Source of the DNA: Sulfurimonas sp.
GTDB taxonomy: Bacteria; Campylobacterota; Campylobacteria; Campylobacterales; Sulfurimonadaceae
Direction: 5' to 3'
DNA length: 64,000 nt
Assembly: GCA_011391635.1 (NCBI GenBank)
Contig: JAABQD010000009.1
Span: 1-64,000 of the forward strand
This document shows positions 44,829 through 53,564 of this stretch, piece by piece. Each line of letters begins with the position of its first letter. Within the stretch, counting starts at the first letter, position 1. Position numbers and translations under genes: made by a program. Below the pieces are notes generated by a model. That model saw only the letters and a list, made by a program, of their open reading frames with translations. It had not been told where the DNA came from and made no database searches.

Positions 44829-45692
44829 ATGGTGCAAAAATATATTAAAAAATTAAGAGATTTTAACGAGCTTGTTATGTTTGAACACTCTATATTTTCT
44901 CTCCCATTTATTTTTATTGCTATGATTGTTGCAGCGGATGGCTGGTTTGGTTTTTGGCTTCTTGTTATGGGTGTGTTAGCCGCCGTGAGTGCAAGAAATT
45001 TTGCTATGGGACTCAACAGATATGCCGATAGAGACATAGACGCACGAAACCCACGAACGACTAACAGACCCAATGTAGATGGAAGACTCGATAGTGCGAG
45101 TATTATGATTTTTATTGTAGTCAATGCTCTTGTTTTTGTGTTAGTGGCATATATGATAAACTCTTTGGCTTTTATGCTTTCTTTTCCTATTTTGTTTGTT
45201 TTGGGGAGTTACTCCTATTTTAAAAGGTTCTCCTCTTTGGCACATGTTGTTTTAGGTATCTCTCTTGGACTTGCACCTATTGCTGGAGTTGTCGCTGTGA
45301 GTGCGACTATTCCTGTTTGGTCTGTGCTACTGAGTCTTGGTGTGATTTTTTGGGTTGCTGGATTTGATTTGCTCTATTCACTTCAAGATATTGAGTTTGA
45401 CAAAGAGAATAATCTCCACTCTATTCCCTCAAAATATGGTGCAGAAGCAACACTTTTGCTCTCCTCTTTTTTCCACATGCTCAGTGTTCTTTTTTGGGGT
45501 TTGTTTGTTTGGAGTGCTGGGCTTGGTTTATTTGCGATGTTAGCAATCGTTGCAAGTGGAGTGATGCTTTCGTATGAACACCATTTGGTACGCAAAGATT
45601 TTACTAAAATTGACCGTGCTTTTTTTACAGTGAATGGATATCTTGGTGTTGCGTTTTTGATTTTTATAATTTTAGATAAGGTGGTTGCATGA
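44829..45692 (+). CDS. mqnP: Menaquinone-biosynthesis prenyltransferase (UbiA family)
   Basis: This 287-aa membrane prenyltransferase has about eight helices. The first Asp-rich motif is NRYADRDIDARNPRT and the second is DLLYSLQDIEFDKENN. In Campylobacterota, which make menaquinone through futalosine, the UbiA-type gene is assigned to MqnP, which prenylates the naphthoate-type intermediate. It is often annotated as 4-hydroxybenzoate polyprenyltransferase. The neighbour miaA matches the C. jejuni arrangement (Cj0164c-Cj0166). It overlaps the next ORF by four bases. Confidence 0.82.
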   Translation: MVQKYIKKLRDFNELVMFEHSIFSLPFIFIAMIVAADGWFGFWLLVMGVLAAVSARNFAMGLNRYADRDIDARNPRTTNRPNVDGRLDSASIMIFIVVNALVFVLVAYMINSLAFMLSFPILFVLGSYSYFKRFSSLAHVVLGISLGLAPIAGVVAVSATIPVWSVLLSLGVIFWVAGFDLLYSLQDIEFDKENNLHSIPSKYGAEATLLLSSFFHMLSVLFWGLFVWSAGLGLFAMLAIVASGVMLSYEHHLVRKDFTKIDRAFFTVNGYLGVAFLIFIILDKVVA

Positions 45693-46210
45693 ATCCTCGT
45701 TTAGTTTTAGCCCCTCTGAGTATAGTGTATGGTGAAGCAAGTAACGATGTAAAGGGGTATGAGAGGGAGTACCATCAGCTTCGTGAGTTGGATGATAATC
45801 CTGTAAATTCTTTGGTTAAACATGCAAAATCAAGAGCAGATGCGACAGAGATGGAACTGATTTTGATCAATCTTATTGTGGATTTGCATAACAAAATAGA
45901 TGCACTTGAGATGTTTTTAAAAAATGAAAAACCAAAAAGAGTTTTTGTACCTTATGCGAGTGAAATAGACTCTATTGGATATGAGTATTTTAATATAAGT
46001 GAGGAAAGTTTATCCGTTGGTGTAGAGTATTATGGCAGAATTGTGATGCCCATTTATCCAAAGAGAGAGATAGGTATCTTTTTTCAAGCACAAACACCTA
46101 CTTTAGCCCTTATTACACGCATTCATGAGCGAGATGAAAAAGAGTGGAGTAGTTATATTCGAGCTAGAGAGAGAGTTCTCATCCGTGAAGCAAAAGAAAA
46201 TATAAAATGA
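45689..46210 (+). CDS. Conserved protein of unknown function
   Basis: This 173-aa soluble protein has a helical N-terminal half (HQLRELDDNPVNSLVKHAKSRADATEMELILINLIVDLHNKID) and a beta-rich C-terminal half (IDSIGYEYFNISEESLSVGVEYYGRIVMPIYPKREIGIFFQAQ). The pattern recalls PilZ-like or other small beta-barrel regulators, but no c-di-GMP RxxxR motif is obvious. It is translationally coupled to mqnP upstream and to the coiled-coil protein downstream, within the mqnP-ftsW-murG run. Confidence 0.6.
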   Translation: MNPRLVLAPLSIVYGEASNDVKGYEREYHQLRELDDNPVNSLVKHAKSRADATEMELILINLIVDLHNKIDALEMFLKNEKPKRVFVPYASEIDSIGYEYFNISEESLSVGVEYYGRIVMPIYPKREIGIFFQAQTPTLALITRIHERDEKEWSSYIRARERVLIREAKENIK

Positions 46211-46725
46211 ATTTTGAATCTTTGAATTTAGTCTATGTAATGGTGGCGATGGCGGTTGTGATTTTGTATCTTATTTATTATGTATTTAGTAAAGATTCTG
46301 AATACAATAAAAATATTCGCTCCATTGCTACGGTTGTAGAAGAGCTCAATCGAGAGATATTTTATCTCAATAAAAATCTCACAGAAACCAAAAAAGGGAT
46401 ACAGCAAAGCACACGAGGGATGAATGATGAAGAGATTTATCAAGAGATAGAGCGAAGCGTGTATGATATGGTTCAGCCACTCTCTATCGGACTCAAGCAT
46501 ATGCAAGAGACTATTCATGCAATAGGCTCTCAAGTGGATGCAAGAATTTCATCGCTTGAGAATGGGGTAAAACAGTTTTCTATCCCTTCGTCCATTCATG
46601 CAAATGATGATGAGAAAATTATCTCTCTCTTTAAGCAAGGTGTCTCTTTAGAAACAATTTCTAGAGAGCTACATCTCTCGCAGCCTGAAGTTGAATTCGT
46701 TTTGAAAATCAATAAAATCAAGTAG
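46207..46725 (+). CDS. Membrane-anchored coiled-coil protein with C-terminal helix-turn-helix
   Basis: This 172-aa protein has one N-terminal TM helix (residues about 9-27, VYVMVAMAVVILYLIYYVF). A coiled coil follows to about residue 130. The last 35 residues form a compact HTH-like unit (DEKIISLFKQGVSLETISRELHLSQPEVEFVLKI). The architecture is known from small conserved proteins of Campylobacterota and Firmicutes of unknown function. The HTH may bind protein or DNA near the membrane. It overlaps the preceding stop by four bases and precedes ftsW by nine. Confidence 0.6.
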   Translation: MNFESLNLVYVMVAMAVVILYLIYYVFSKDSEYNKNIRSIATVVEELNREIFYLNKNLTETKKGIQQSTRGMNDEEIYQEIERSVYDMVQPLSIGLKHMQETIHAIGSQVDARISSLENGVKQFSIPSSIHANDDEKIISLFKQGVSLETISRELHLSQPEVEFVLKINKIK

Positions 46726-46734
46726 TGTAGGTTT

Positions 46735-47976
46735 ATGGCAGATAGAACGCTTTTTGTATTAGTTTCGACGCTTATCGGTATAGGTATCGCACTCTCTTAT
46801 ACTCTAACGGCATATACAACACTTCTTTTTGGAGTAAATGAGTTTCATTTTGCTATAAGACAAGTTATGTTTGGACTTTTTAGTCTTACAATGATTTGGT
46901 CGATAGCACAACTTGACCCAGAAAAATGGCTCAAAAAGATTGGATTTTTGCTCTTTTTTACTTCCACCATTTTGATGATAGCGATGCCTTTTTTACCAGA
47001 GTTTTTGGTTTCCGCAGTAGGTGGAGCAAAACGATGGATAAAAATCGGAGGTTTCTCTTTGGCTCCTGTGGAGTTTTTCAAAATCGGGTTTGTCTATTTT
47101 CTTGCTTGGAGTTTTTCAAGAAAATTGGGGCATCACGATGATATGGGAATTTTTAAAGAGTTTAAGCGATTTTTTCCGTATGCACTTGTTTTTGTTGCTT
47201 CTATGTTTGTTATAGCGTTTGTCCAAAATGACTTGGGGCAGGTTGTTGTTCTTGGTCTAACGCTGATATTTATGCTTATCTTTGCTGGAAGCAGTTTGAA
47301 ATTCTTTATTAGTATTTTATCTGTTATTATGATGCTTTTTATGTTTTTCATCATGACAGCGGAACATAGAATTTTGCGTATCAAATCTTGGTGGGCATTG
47401 GCTCAAAATAGTGTTTTGGGGATGTTTCCAGACTCTATCGCTTCACAATTAAGAGTACCTACTGAGGTTGAGCCTTATCAGATAGGGCATTCTCTCAATG
47501 CAATTCATAATGGCGGTATTTTTGGTGTTGGTCTTGCAAATGGAACTTTTAAACTTGGATTTTTAAGTGAAGTGCACACCGACTTTGTTCTTGCTGGAAT
47601 TGCAGAAGAGTTTGGTTTTTTTGGTGTTTTTATAGTTGTGTTTCTTTTTATGTGGATGCTACAAAGAATTTTTAAAGTTGCAAATCGCTCGAGTGATAAA
47701 AGTGTCTATCTTTTTAGTATTGGTATTGGGCTTCTTCTCTCTTTTGCCTTTTTGGTGAATGCGTATGGAATCAGTGGAATTACTCCGATTAAAGGTATTT
47801 CAGTTCCATTTTTAAGTTATGGAGGTTCGGCAATTTTGGCAGCTTCCATAGGCGTTGGCATGGTACTTATGGCGTCCAAAGGATACCCAGAGGTTGAGAC
47901 AGAAATTAATCCAAAAGAAGAGTCAGATGAGTCTGAAGATGGGTATATACAGTATCATCCAATGGAGAAAGAATGA
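46735..47976 (+). CDS. ftsW: FtsW/RodA-family peptidoglycan polymerase, probably FtsW
   Basis: This 413-aa SEDS glycosyltransferase has ten predicted membrane helices. Landmarks are GGAKRWIKIGGFSLAPVEFFKIGFVYFLAW with the catalytic-loop residues, PTEVEPYQIGHSLNAIHNGGIFGVGLANGTFKLGFLSEVHTDFVLAGIAEEFGF, and GISVPFLSYGGSAILAASIGVGM. The immediate neighbour murG, as in division clusters, favours FtsW over RodA. It overlaps murG by four bases. Confidence 0.9.
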   Translation: MADRTLFVLVSTLIGIGIALSYTLTAYTTLLFGVNEFHFAIRQVMFGLFSLTMIWSIAQLDPEKWLKKIGFLLFFTSTILMIAMPFLPEFLVSAVGGAKRWIKIGGFSLAPVEFFKIGFVYFLAWSFSRKLGHHDDMGIFKEFKRFFPYALVFVASMFVIAFVQNDLGQVVVLGLTLIFMLIFAGSSLKFFISILSVIMMLFMFFIMTAEHRILRIKSWWALAQNSVLGMFPDSIASQLRVPTEVEPYQIGHSLNAIHNGGIFGVGLANGTFKLGFLSEVHTDFVLAGIAEEFGFFGVFIVVFLFMWMLQRIFKVANRSSDKSVYLFSIGIGLLLSFAFLVNAYGISGITPIKGISVPFLSYGGSAILAASIGVGMVLMASKGYPEVETEINPKEESDESEDGYIQYHPMEKE

Positions 47977-49007
47977 AGCTTTGCATTACAGGCGGGGGAA
48001 CAGGCGGGCACCTGATGATAGCACAAACTCTTGCACAAGCAGCTTTGGCATGTGGACATGAAATTATCTTTATAGGTTCAACAAGTGGGCAGGATAGAAA
48101 ATATTTTGAACATAATAGCCCTTTTGCAACAGTCTATTTTTTAGAAACAACAGGTGTCGTCAATCAGAGAGGTCTTGGAAAAATTAAGGCTCTTTTTAAA
48201 GTTTTTAAGGCTTTTTTCAAATCAAGAGCAATTTTAAAAAAACATCAAATTGATGCAACATATAGTGTGGGTGGCTTTTCAGCTGCACCTGCATCTTTTG
48301 CATCACTTAGCACCTTTATACCTCTTTTTATTCATGAGCAAAATGCAGTAGAGGGAAGGCTCAATGCACTTCTTAAGCCCTATGCAAAGAGATTTATCTC
48401 AGCGTATGATAAAAATTGCCCTATTCAAGGTTATCCAGTAAATGAGAGTTTTTATAAGAGTGCCAGAGTACGAAATAAACTTGAAAGTATTATATTTTTG
48501 GGTGGTTCTCAAGGAGCAAAAGCTATTAATAATTTAGCTTTAAGTGTTGCACAAGAACTGACAAGTAGAGGTATAAAAATTATCCACCAAGCGGGAGAGA
48601 GTGATTATGAACGCGTCAAAAAAGAGTATGAAAATCTTGGCATAGAGGTAGAATTGTATGGATTTACAAAAGAGTTGCCACAACTCATTCCACATGCCGA
48701 CTTGGCTGTAAGTCGCTCAGGAGCGAGTACGCTTTGGGAGTTATGTGTGAATGGTGTACCATCTTTTTTTGTTCCCTATCCACATGCCGCTGGAGACCAT
48801 CAATTTTATAATGCAAAGTTTATAGTCGATAACCATCTTGGCTGGTGTGAGCGAGAGAGTGAAAATTTAAGAGAAAAACTAGTTGCAATATTGGATGAAA
48901 AGTTGGAAGAAAAAAGTAAAAAACTTTTAGAATATGCTAAAAAAGATGTGGCACTCGAGATGATTCGAGATGTTGAAAATAATCTAAACAAAAATAATAA
49001 GGATTGA
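47973..49007 (+). CDS. murG: UDP-GlcNAc:lipid I N-acetylglucosaminyltransferase
   Basis: MurG (344 aa) makes lipid II on the inner face of the membrane. The N-terminal glycine-rich motif ITGGGTGGHLMIAQTLA, the lipid-side region YSVGGFSAAP, FIHEQNAVEGRLN and the C-terminal nucleotide-sugar motifs FLGGSQGAKAINN and SRSGASTLWELCVNGVPSFFVPYP are present. ATG overlaps the ftsW stop, implying coupled synthesis of the two lipid II enzymes. Three copies of the dispersed word occur, two of them read as PHA. Confidence 0.95.
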   Translation: MKLCITGGGTGGHLMIAQTLAQAALACGHEIIFIGSTSGQDRKYFEHNSPFATVYFLETTGVVNQRGLGKIKALFKVFKAFFKSRAILKKHQIDATYSVGGFSAAPASFASLSTFIPLFIHEQNAVEGRLNALLKPYAKRFISAYDKNCPIQGYPVNESFYKSARVRNKLESIIFLGGSQGAKAINNLALSVAQELTSRGIKIIHQAGESDYERVKKEYENLGIEVELYGFTKELPQLIPHADLAVSRSGASTLWELCVNGVPSFFVPYPHAAGDHQFYNAKFIVDNHLGWCERESENLREKLVAILDEKLEEKSKKLLEYAKKDVALEMIRDVENNLNKNNKD

Positions 49008-49010
49008 TAA

Positions 49011-49475
49011 ATGAGTAATATGGACTATATGTTTGGGCAGGGTTTTTTAGGAACTAGAGCTCCTCTTTTTATGGATATGGTGACATTGATTGTAGCACTT
49101 TTGCCTTTTTTGGTCGCTGGTGCTATCTATTTTGCAAAAATAAAAAAGTATAAGGTTCACGCTTTTTTACAAATTGTTATTTTTATCGTTTCGGTTATTG
49201 TTTTGAGTTATTTTGAGTTTGGTGTCAGGCTTGGTGGCGGATACCGCTATTTTATTGAAGGAACGACAGCATCCCATGAGTATGTCTTTATTGTGTTGAT
49301 GTTTCATATAGCAATTTCAGTGATTACACTTATCGTTTGGATTGCAACATTTGTAATGATAAAGAGACTTTTATTAACCAATATGCATCAAAAAGCAGGT
49401 CGCATAGTTTTTGGAGGGGTTGTTCTCACTTCGCTAACTGGCATGTGGGTTTATGCACTCTTATTTATCTATTGA
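49011..49475 (+). CDS. DUF420-like small membrane protein
   Basis: This 154-aa protein has four to five hydrophobic helices with conserved-looking histidines (KVHAFLQ, MFHIAISVITLI, NMHQKAGRIVFGG). The pattern recalls DUF420/YozB-type proteins, which are linked to cytochrome oxidase assembly in other bacteria. The assignment is tentative. It lies three bases after murG and 20 before bcp. The dispersed word overlaps GMWVYALLF near its end. Confidence 0.5.
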   Translation: MSNMDYMFGQGFLGTRAPLFMDMVTLIVALLPFLVAGAIYFAKIKKYKVHAFLQIVIFIVSVIVLSYFEFGVRLGGGYRYFIEGTTASHEYVFIVLMFHIAISVITLIVWIATFVMIKRLLLTNMHQKAGRIVFGGVVLTSLTGMWVYALLFIY

Positions 49476-49495
49476 AATAAAATGAAGGAAAAAAT

Positions 49496-49966
49496 ATGTT
49501 AGAACTGGGTACACAAGCACCAGAATTTTGTTTGCCAAATCAAGATGATATAGAGATATGTCTAAGAGATTTACGAGGAAAATGGATAGTTTTATATTTC
49601 TACCCAAAAGATAGCACACCAGGGTGTACAACGGAGGCGTGTGAGTTTAGCTTCGCTGCACCAGATTTTTCAGATTTGGATGCAATTATTCTGGGTGTGA
49701 GTGCAGATAGTACAAAAAAACATCGTAGTTTTATAGAAAAACAGAGTTTAACTATTACCCTCCTGAGTGATGAAGAGACAACAATGATGCAGAAATATGG
49801 CGTCTGGCAGATGAAAAAAAATTATGGCAAAGAGTATATGGGGATTGTTCGCTCAACTTATATCATAAATCCAGAAGGCATCATTAAAGCTCTTTGGAAA
49901 AGTGTAAAAGTTAAAGGGCATGTAGAAGCGGTACAAGCAGAGTTACAAAAATTAAAAAATCAATAG
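49496..49966 (+). CDS. bcp: Thioredoxin-dependent thiol peroxidase (Bcp/PrxQ)
   Basis: This 156-aa peroxiredoxin reduces hydroperoxides. The catalytic segment YFYPKDSTPGCTTEACEF holds the peroxidatic Cys with a second Cys five residues later, the PrxQ arrangement for an intramolecular disulfide. GVSADSTKKHRSFIEK and RSTYIINPEG are also typical. Its likely electron donor is the thioredoxin system encoded at 24.5-26 kb. AAGGAAAAA precedes the ATG. Confidence 0.93.
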   Translation: MLELGTQAPEFCLPNQDDIEICLRDLRGKWIVLYFYPKDSTPGCTTEACEFSFAAPDFSDLDAIILGVSADSTKKHRSFIEKQSLTITLLSDEETTMMQKYGVWQMKKNYGKEYMGIVRSTYIINPEGIIKALWKSVKVKGHVEAVQAELQKLKNQ

Positions 49967-49981
49967 TGTGATACATAGGAA

Positions 49982-51811
49982 ATGAATATGAATAGTAATG
50001 GTTATCAAGAAGTTTTTCAACTCAAAAAAGATGAGAAAGAATCGAAATGTTCTAAGAATTTAGTGAAAATTCTCTCTGTTCCAACACTTTTGGTTTTCAT
50101 AGTATTTATTGCCTATTTTGGGCTTATTCCTGTACAAATGGAACTTCATTCCCTTATCATTATAGGCGTGATTTATCTTATTTTTACTCTGTTTGTAAGG
50201 CATAATGCTTCCTATTCGACTTGTATTTTTCATCATCATAAACACTATCTTGTATCAGAAATTTCGAGATATCTCACAGATAATATTATTGTTTTGATGG
50301 GAGAGACAAAAGCGATTGGTTCTATTGACAAGTTTTTTGATAAATTTTCACAAATGCTTCGCAATGATAATTATGCATCTGTTGCGGCTGGAACATTTCC
50401 AACTTTAGGTATTTTAGGTACTTTTATAAGTATTGCACTCTCCATGCCAGATTTTGGTGCTTCTTCATCCGATGCCCTTAACTCTGAGTTAACAAAGTTA
50501 CTCGGTGGTGTTGGAACAGCTTTTTATGCCTCTATTTATGGAATTTTTTTATCTCTTTGGTGGGTTTTTTTTGAAAAAAAAGGGTTCTCTTTTATCGAAA
50601 AAGAGCTTCAAGAGATGCGAGAAGAGTTTGAGACAAAGTTGTGGAGTGATGAGGAGCTAAAACGAGCTACATTCATCGAGCAAAAAGAACTCAACCTTGA
50701 GTTGCAAAAAGCTATCAAAGAGTCTCTCTCTTTAGAATTTATACAAAAACTCAATGAAACGGCAACAAAGCAGACTTCACTACTCTTTAAAACACTTAAC
50801 GCAGATAGAATTTTTCACGAAGAACAGAGAAAAACTTATACAGAAATTGTCAATAAATTTGCAACGATTACAGATATGCAAGAGGTAGTCGCTCAAAAGC
50901 TCGATCAGACAGTGGTTCTTGCAAATAACTCTTATGCTCATCTTGGTGAGAATGTTGATAAACTCAAATCTCTTAGTCAGCTGTTTCAAGCGAACTATGA
51001 TGCGATAACAGAACAAAATGAGTCATCAAAACATGTAGCACAAGCTTTAGAAAAAGTAGTGGCGACTTTTGGAACACAGACAGAAAACATTACGCATCTT
51101 CTTGAATCAACAACGACAAGCTTAGTCAATACGCAATCTTCTATTTATGGAGCATCTGACAAATTGCTTAGTGTTGCAGAGTCGATGGATAGTTTGGTAG
51201 ATAGTTTGGGAATAAGCACGGATAAACAAATTCTTGTCAGTGAGAAATTAGATAAATCCATCCATAGTGCAAATATATCTTATGAAACACTCTCTCATAA
51301 TGTAAGTGAACTTGAATCTATGAGTAAAACATTTTTATTAAGCAATGAATCATCCAAACAAATTGTTGAAATATTGGCAGCATCTCTCGCTCAGTTAAAT
51401 GCAGAAACAACAAAAGTTAATAGTTTCTTCAGTGGATTTAGTACAGATTTAGGAGATGCACAAAACAGCATAGGTTCAATGTCGAATAAGTTACTGGATT
51501 TATCTAATGGAATGCTCAACTTATTGGATGGAATGAATGATACCTATAATGAAACAACCAAAAAGCAGATGAAAGCTGTCAACAAATCCTTGGCATCCTT
51601 AGAGTCGTTATACTCAAAATTTCATAATAATATTGGCAATACACTTCAATCGTTTGAGCAAAATGCTACGAATATAAAAAATGGAAATGAGCTCATGATT
51701 GGCTCTGTAAAATCTTTTGAAGAGAGTTTAGAAGATTTCAATATCGAGCTCATTGCAAAATTAGATACATTGATAAGTGCTACTCAAAAAGCACAGAATA
51801 GACAAATATGA
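49982..51811 (+). CDS. ZorA-like MotA/TolQ/ExbB-family protein with long coiled-coil tail
   Basis: This 609-aa protein has two N-terminal TM helices (about 27-65). A MotA/ExbB channel core follows at about 130-200, with TFPTLGILGTFISIALSMPDFG and LLGGVGTAFYASIYGIFLSLWW. From about residue 210 to the end there is a cytoplasmic coiled-coil tail of roughly 400 residues. The architecture matches ZorA of Zorya anti-phage systems, where a MotAB-like ion-driven motor carries a long tail. The next gene encodes the MotB-like partner, but no zorC, zorD or zorE follows. It is 15 bases downstream of bcp inside a housekeeping operon, so a non-defence role is just as possible. Confidence 0.72.
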   Translation: MNMNSNGYQEVFQLKKDEKESKCSKNLVKILSVPTLLVFIVFIAYFGLIPVQMELHSLIIIGVIYLIFTLFVRHNASYSTCIFHHHKHYLVSEISRYLTDNIIVLMGETKAIGSIDKFFDKFSQMLRNDNYASVAAGTFPTLGILGTFISIALSMPDFGASSSDALNSELTKLLGGVGTAFYASIYGIFLSLWWVFFEKKGFSFIEKELQEMREEFETKLWSDEELKRATFIEQKELNLELQKAIKESLSLEFIQKLNETATKQTSLLFKTLNADRIFHEEQRKTYTEIVNKFATITDMQEVVAQKLDQTVVLANNSYAHLGENVDKLKSLSQLFQANYDAITEQNESSKHVAQALEKVVATFGTQTENITHLLESTTTSLVNTQSSIYGASDKLLSVAESMDSLVDSLGISTDKQILVSEKLDKSIHSANISYETLSHNVSELESMSKTFLLSNESSKQIVEILAASLAQLNAETTKVNSFFSGFSTDLGDAQNSIGSMSNKLLDLSNGMLNLLDGMNDTYNETTKKQMKAVNKSLASLESLYSKFHNNIGNTLQSFEQNATNIKNGNELMIGSVKSFEESLEDFNIELIAKLDTLISATQKAQNRQI

Positions 51812-52557
51812 AAAAACTAAACGATTCACAGGGCAATTTTTGGATTTCTTATGCCGACTTGATGGCTGGATTGCTTTTTGTATTTATTTTGGTGGTGGGC
51901 GTTGTAGTTGTAAAATACTCCTTTATAAACTCTGAAGTTCAAGAGCAAAAATCATCGATTCAAACTCTTGCGAAAGAGGCCGCGAAGATACAAGAAGATG
52001 CGCAAATGCTCAAAAAAGAACTCAAGCAAACAAAAGAAAAAATTGGAAAATTGGCATCTGTTAAATCTGTTGTTATCGAAAGATTACGAGAAAAATTAGG
52101 GGATAAAATAACTGTCAATACGCAAGATGGTTCACTCAGACTTGCGGCTAATATACTTTTTGACCAAGCTGATTATACACTCAAAAGTGATGCAAAACTA
52201 GCACTCACAGATGTACTTTCTGAATATATTGATGTGCTTATGCGTGACAGTGAAATTAAAAGTAATCTTGAGAGCATCATTATAGAAGGGCATACAAATA
52301 GTGATGGAGATTATTTACGCAATTTGGAGTTGTCGCAAAAAAGAGCTTTAGAGGTAATGAAGTTTATACTTACGCTTCAACCCAATCTTGAAAAAGATTT
52401 GAAAGGATATGTTGCTGCAAATGGCAGATCTGACACAGAACTCATATATGAAAATGATGTCGAAGATAAATTAGCCTCGCGAAGAATAGAGATAAAATTT
52501 AAACTCAAAAATGATGAAACAATCAGTGAAATTTCTGAGGCTTTAAAAGATAAATAA
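51808..52557 (+). CDS. ZorB-like MotB/OmpA-family protein
   Basis: This 249-aa protein has a short N-terminal tail and one TM helix containing the ion-binding Asp in FWISYADLMAGLLFVFILVVGV. A coiled plug region follows at about 45-100, then an OmpA-type peptidoglycan-binding domain (ILFDQADYTLKSDAKLAL, IIEGHTNSDGDYLRNLELSQKRALEVMKFI). MotB, TolR and ZorB share this design. It overlaps the ZorA-like gene by four bases, so the two surely form one complex. The next gene is rpsB. Confidence 0.75.
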   Translation: MKKLNDSQGNFWISYADLMAGLLFVFILVVGVVVVKYSFINSEVQEQKSSIQTLAKEAAKIQEDAQMLKKELKQTKEKIGKLASVKSVVIERLREKLGDKITVNTQDGSLRLAANILFDQADYTLKSDAKLALTDVLSEYIDVLMRDSEIKSNLESIIIEGHTNSDGDYLRNLELSQKRALEVMKFILTLQPNLEKDLKGYVAANGRSDTELIYENDVEDKLASRRIEIKFKLKNDETISEISEALKDK

Positions 52558-52636
52558 TGTGTAGTGTTTTTTCAAAACTTCTCCAAATTGCAAAATTTCA
52601 TAGCATAAAGTAAGCTTAAATTAAATAAATTTTAAG

Positions 52637-52642
52637 TACAAT
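52637..52642 (+). promoter_or_regulatory. -10 box of rpsB-tsf
   Basis: TACAAT (52637-52642) lies in AT-rich sequence upstream of rpsB and would start transcription near 52649, giving a leader of about 145 nt. Such long leaders are common for autoregulated ribosomal protein genes. Confidence 0.4.
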
Positions 52643-52684
52643 TCGCGGATTTTTCTTTTGCCTATGCAACTGAAAACATTCACA

Positions 52685-52743
52685 GGTATCTGCCACAAAA
52701 TCAGTGCAACACCCTTTTTAGGGCATAATTGTTCGGTGATACC
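52685..52743 (+). promoter_or_regulatory. Structured leader upstream of rpsB, candidate S2 autoregulatory element
   Basis: GGTATC (52685-52690) pairs with GATACC (52738-52743), enclosing an inner hairpin built from CCC (52712-52714) with GGG (52721-52723) and the flanking AACA with TGTT. The element lies about 50 bases before the rpsB ATG. S2 represses rpsB-tsf through a leader structure in gammaproteobacteria. I cannot show that this is the same fold. Confidence 0.4.
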
Positions 52744-52794
52744 AAAGCTAACTGATAAATTTCTGGCTTGAAAAATAGCCCTTAAGGATTACCT

Positions 52795-53562
52795 ATGGTA
52801 ACTATGAAAGACCTTTTAGAGTGTGGTGTTCACTTCGGACACCAAACGCGTCGTTGGAACCCGAAAATGAAGAAATATATCTTCGGTGTTCGTAAAAATA
52901 TCTATATTATAGATTTACAAAAAACACTTCGTTATTTCCGTAACACATACCAAATCGTTGTTGATGCTGCTGCTGAGGGACAAACTGTTCTTTTCGTTGG
53001 TACAAAAAAACAAGCTCGTGCTTCTGTTAGAGATGCTGCGATAGCATGTGGAATGCCGTATGTTGATAACAGATGGTTAGGTGGTATGCTTACAAACTTC
53101 CCAACAATCCAAAAATCAATCCGTAAACTTGACATCATCACTGAGATGCAAGAAAATGGTCAAATTAATCTTTTAACTAAAAAAGAAGCTTTAATGCTTG
53201 TTAGAAAAAAAGAGAAACTTGAAGAGTATTTCGGTGGTATCCGTGGAATGAAAAAAATCCCAGATATGCTTTTTGTTGTTGATGCTGTAAAAGAACACAT
53301 CGCTGTTTTAGAAGCTAGATGTTTAGGTATTCCAGTTGTTGCTCCACTTGACACAAACTGTGACCCAGACTTAATCACTTACCCAATCCCAGGGAATGAT
53401 GATGCTATCCGTTCAATTCAACTTTTTTGTCGTGAAATGACAGAAGCTATTAACGAAGGAAAAGCTTTGATGAATGGCGGCTCAACAGAGTCAAAAGAAG
53501 TTGAAGAAGAGTACAATCCTACTGAAGAAGTAGAAACTACAGTAGAAACAGAGGAAGTATAA
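52795..53562 (+). CDS. rpsB: 30S ribosomal protein S2
   Basis: S2 (255 aa) is a primary small-subunit protein. The N-terminus [30 protein letters not shown], the central [15 protein letters not shown] and [17 protein letters not shown], and [29 protein letters not shown] are highly conserved. The C-terminal 25 residues are a Glu-rich tail. AAGGATT precedes the start. It forms the usual rpsB-tsf operon. No dispersed-word copy is exact here; one near-match (AGCATGTGGAA) lies at 53044. Confidence 0.96.
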   Translation: MVTMKDLLECGVHFGHQTRRWNPKMKKYIFGVRKNIYIIDLQKTLRYFRNTYQIVVDAAAEGQTVLFVGTKKQARASVRDAAIACGMPYVDNRWLGGMLTNFPTIQKSIRKLDIITEMQENGQINLLTKKEALMLVRKKEKLEEYFGGIRGMKKIPDMLFVVDAVKEHIAVLEARCLGIPVVAPLDTNCDPDLITYPIPGNDDAIRSIQLFCREMTEAINEGKALMNGGSTESKEVEEEYNPTEEVETTVETEEV

Positions 53563-53564
53563 TT

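Noticed and set aside
49982..52557. A complete Zorya defence system
   Set aside because: Only ZorA/ZorB-like genes are present; the next genes are rpsB and tsf, and the preceding ones are murG, a membrane protein and bcp.
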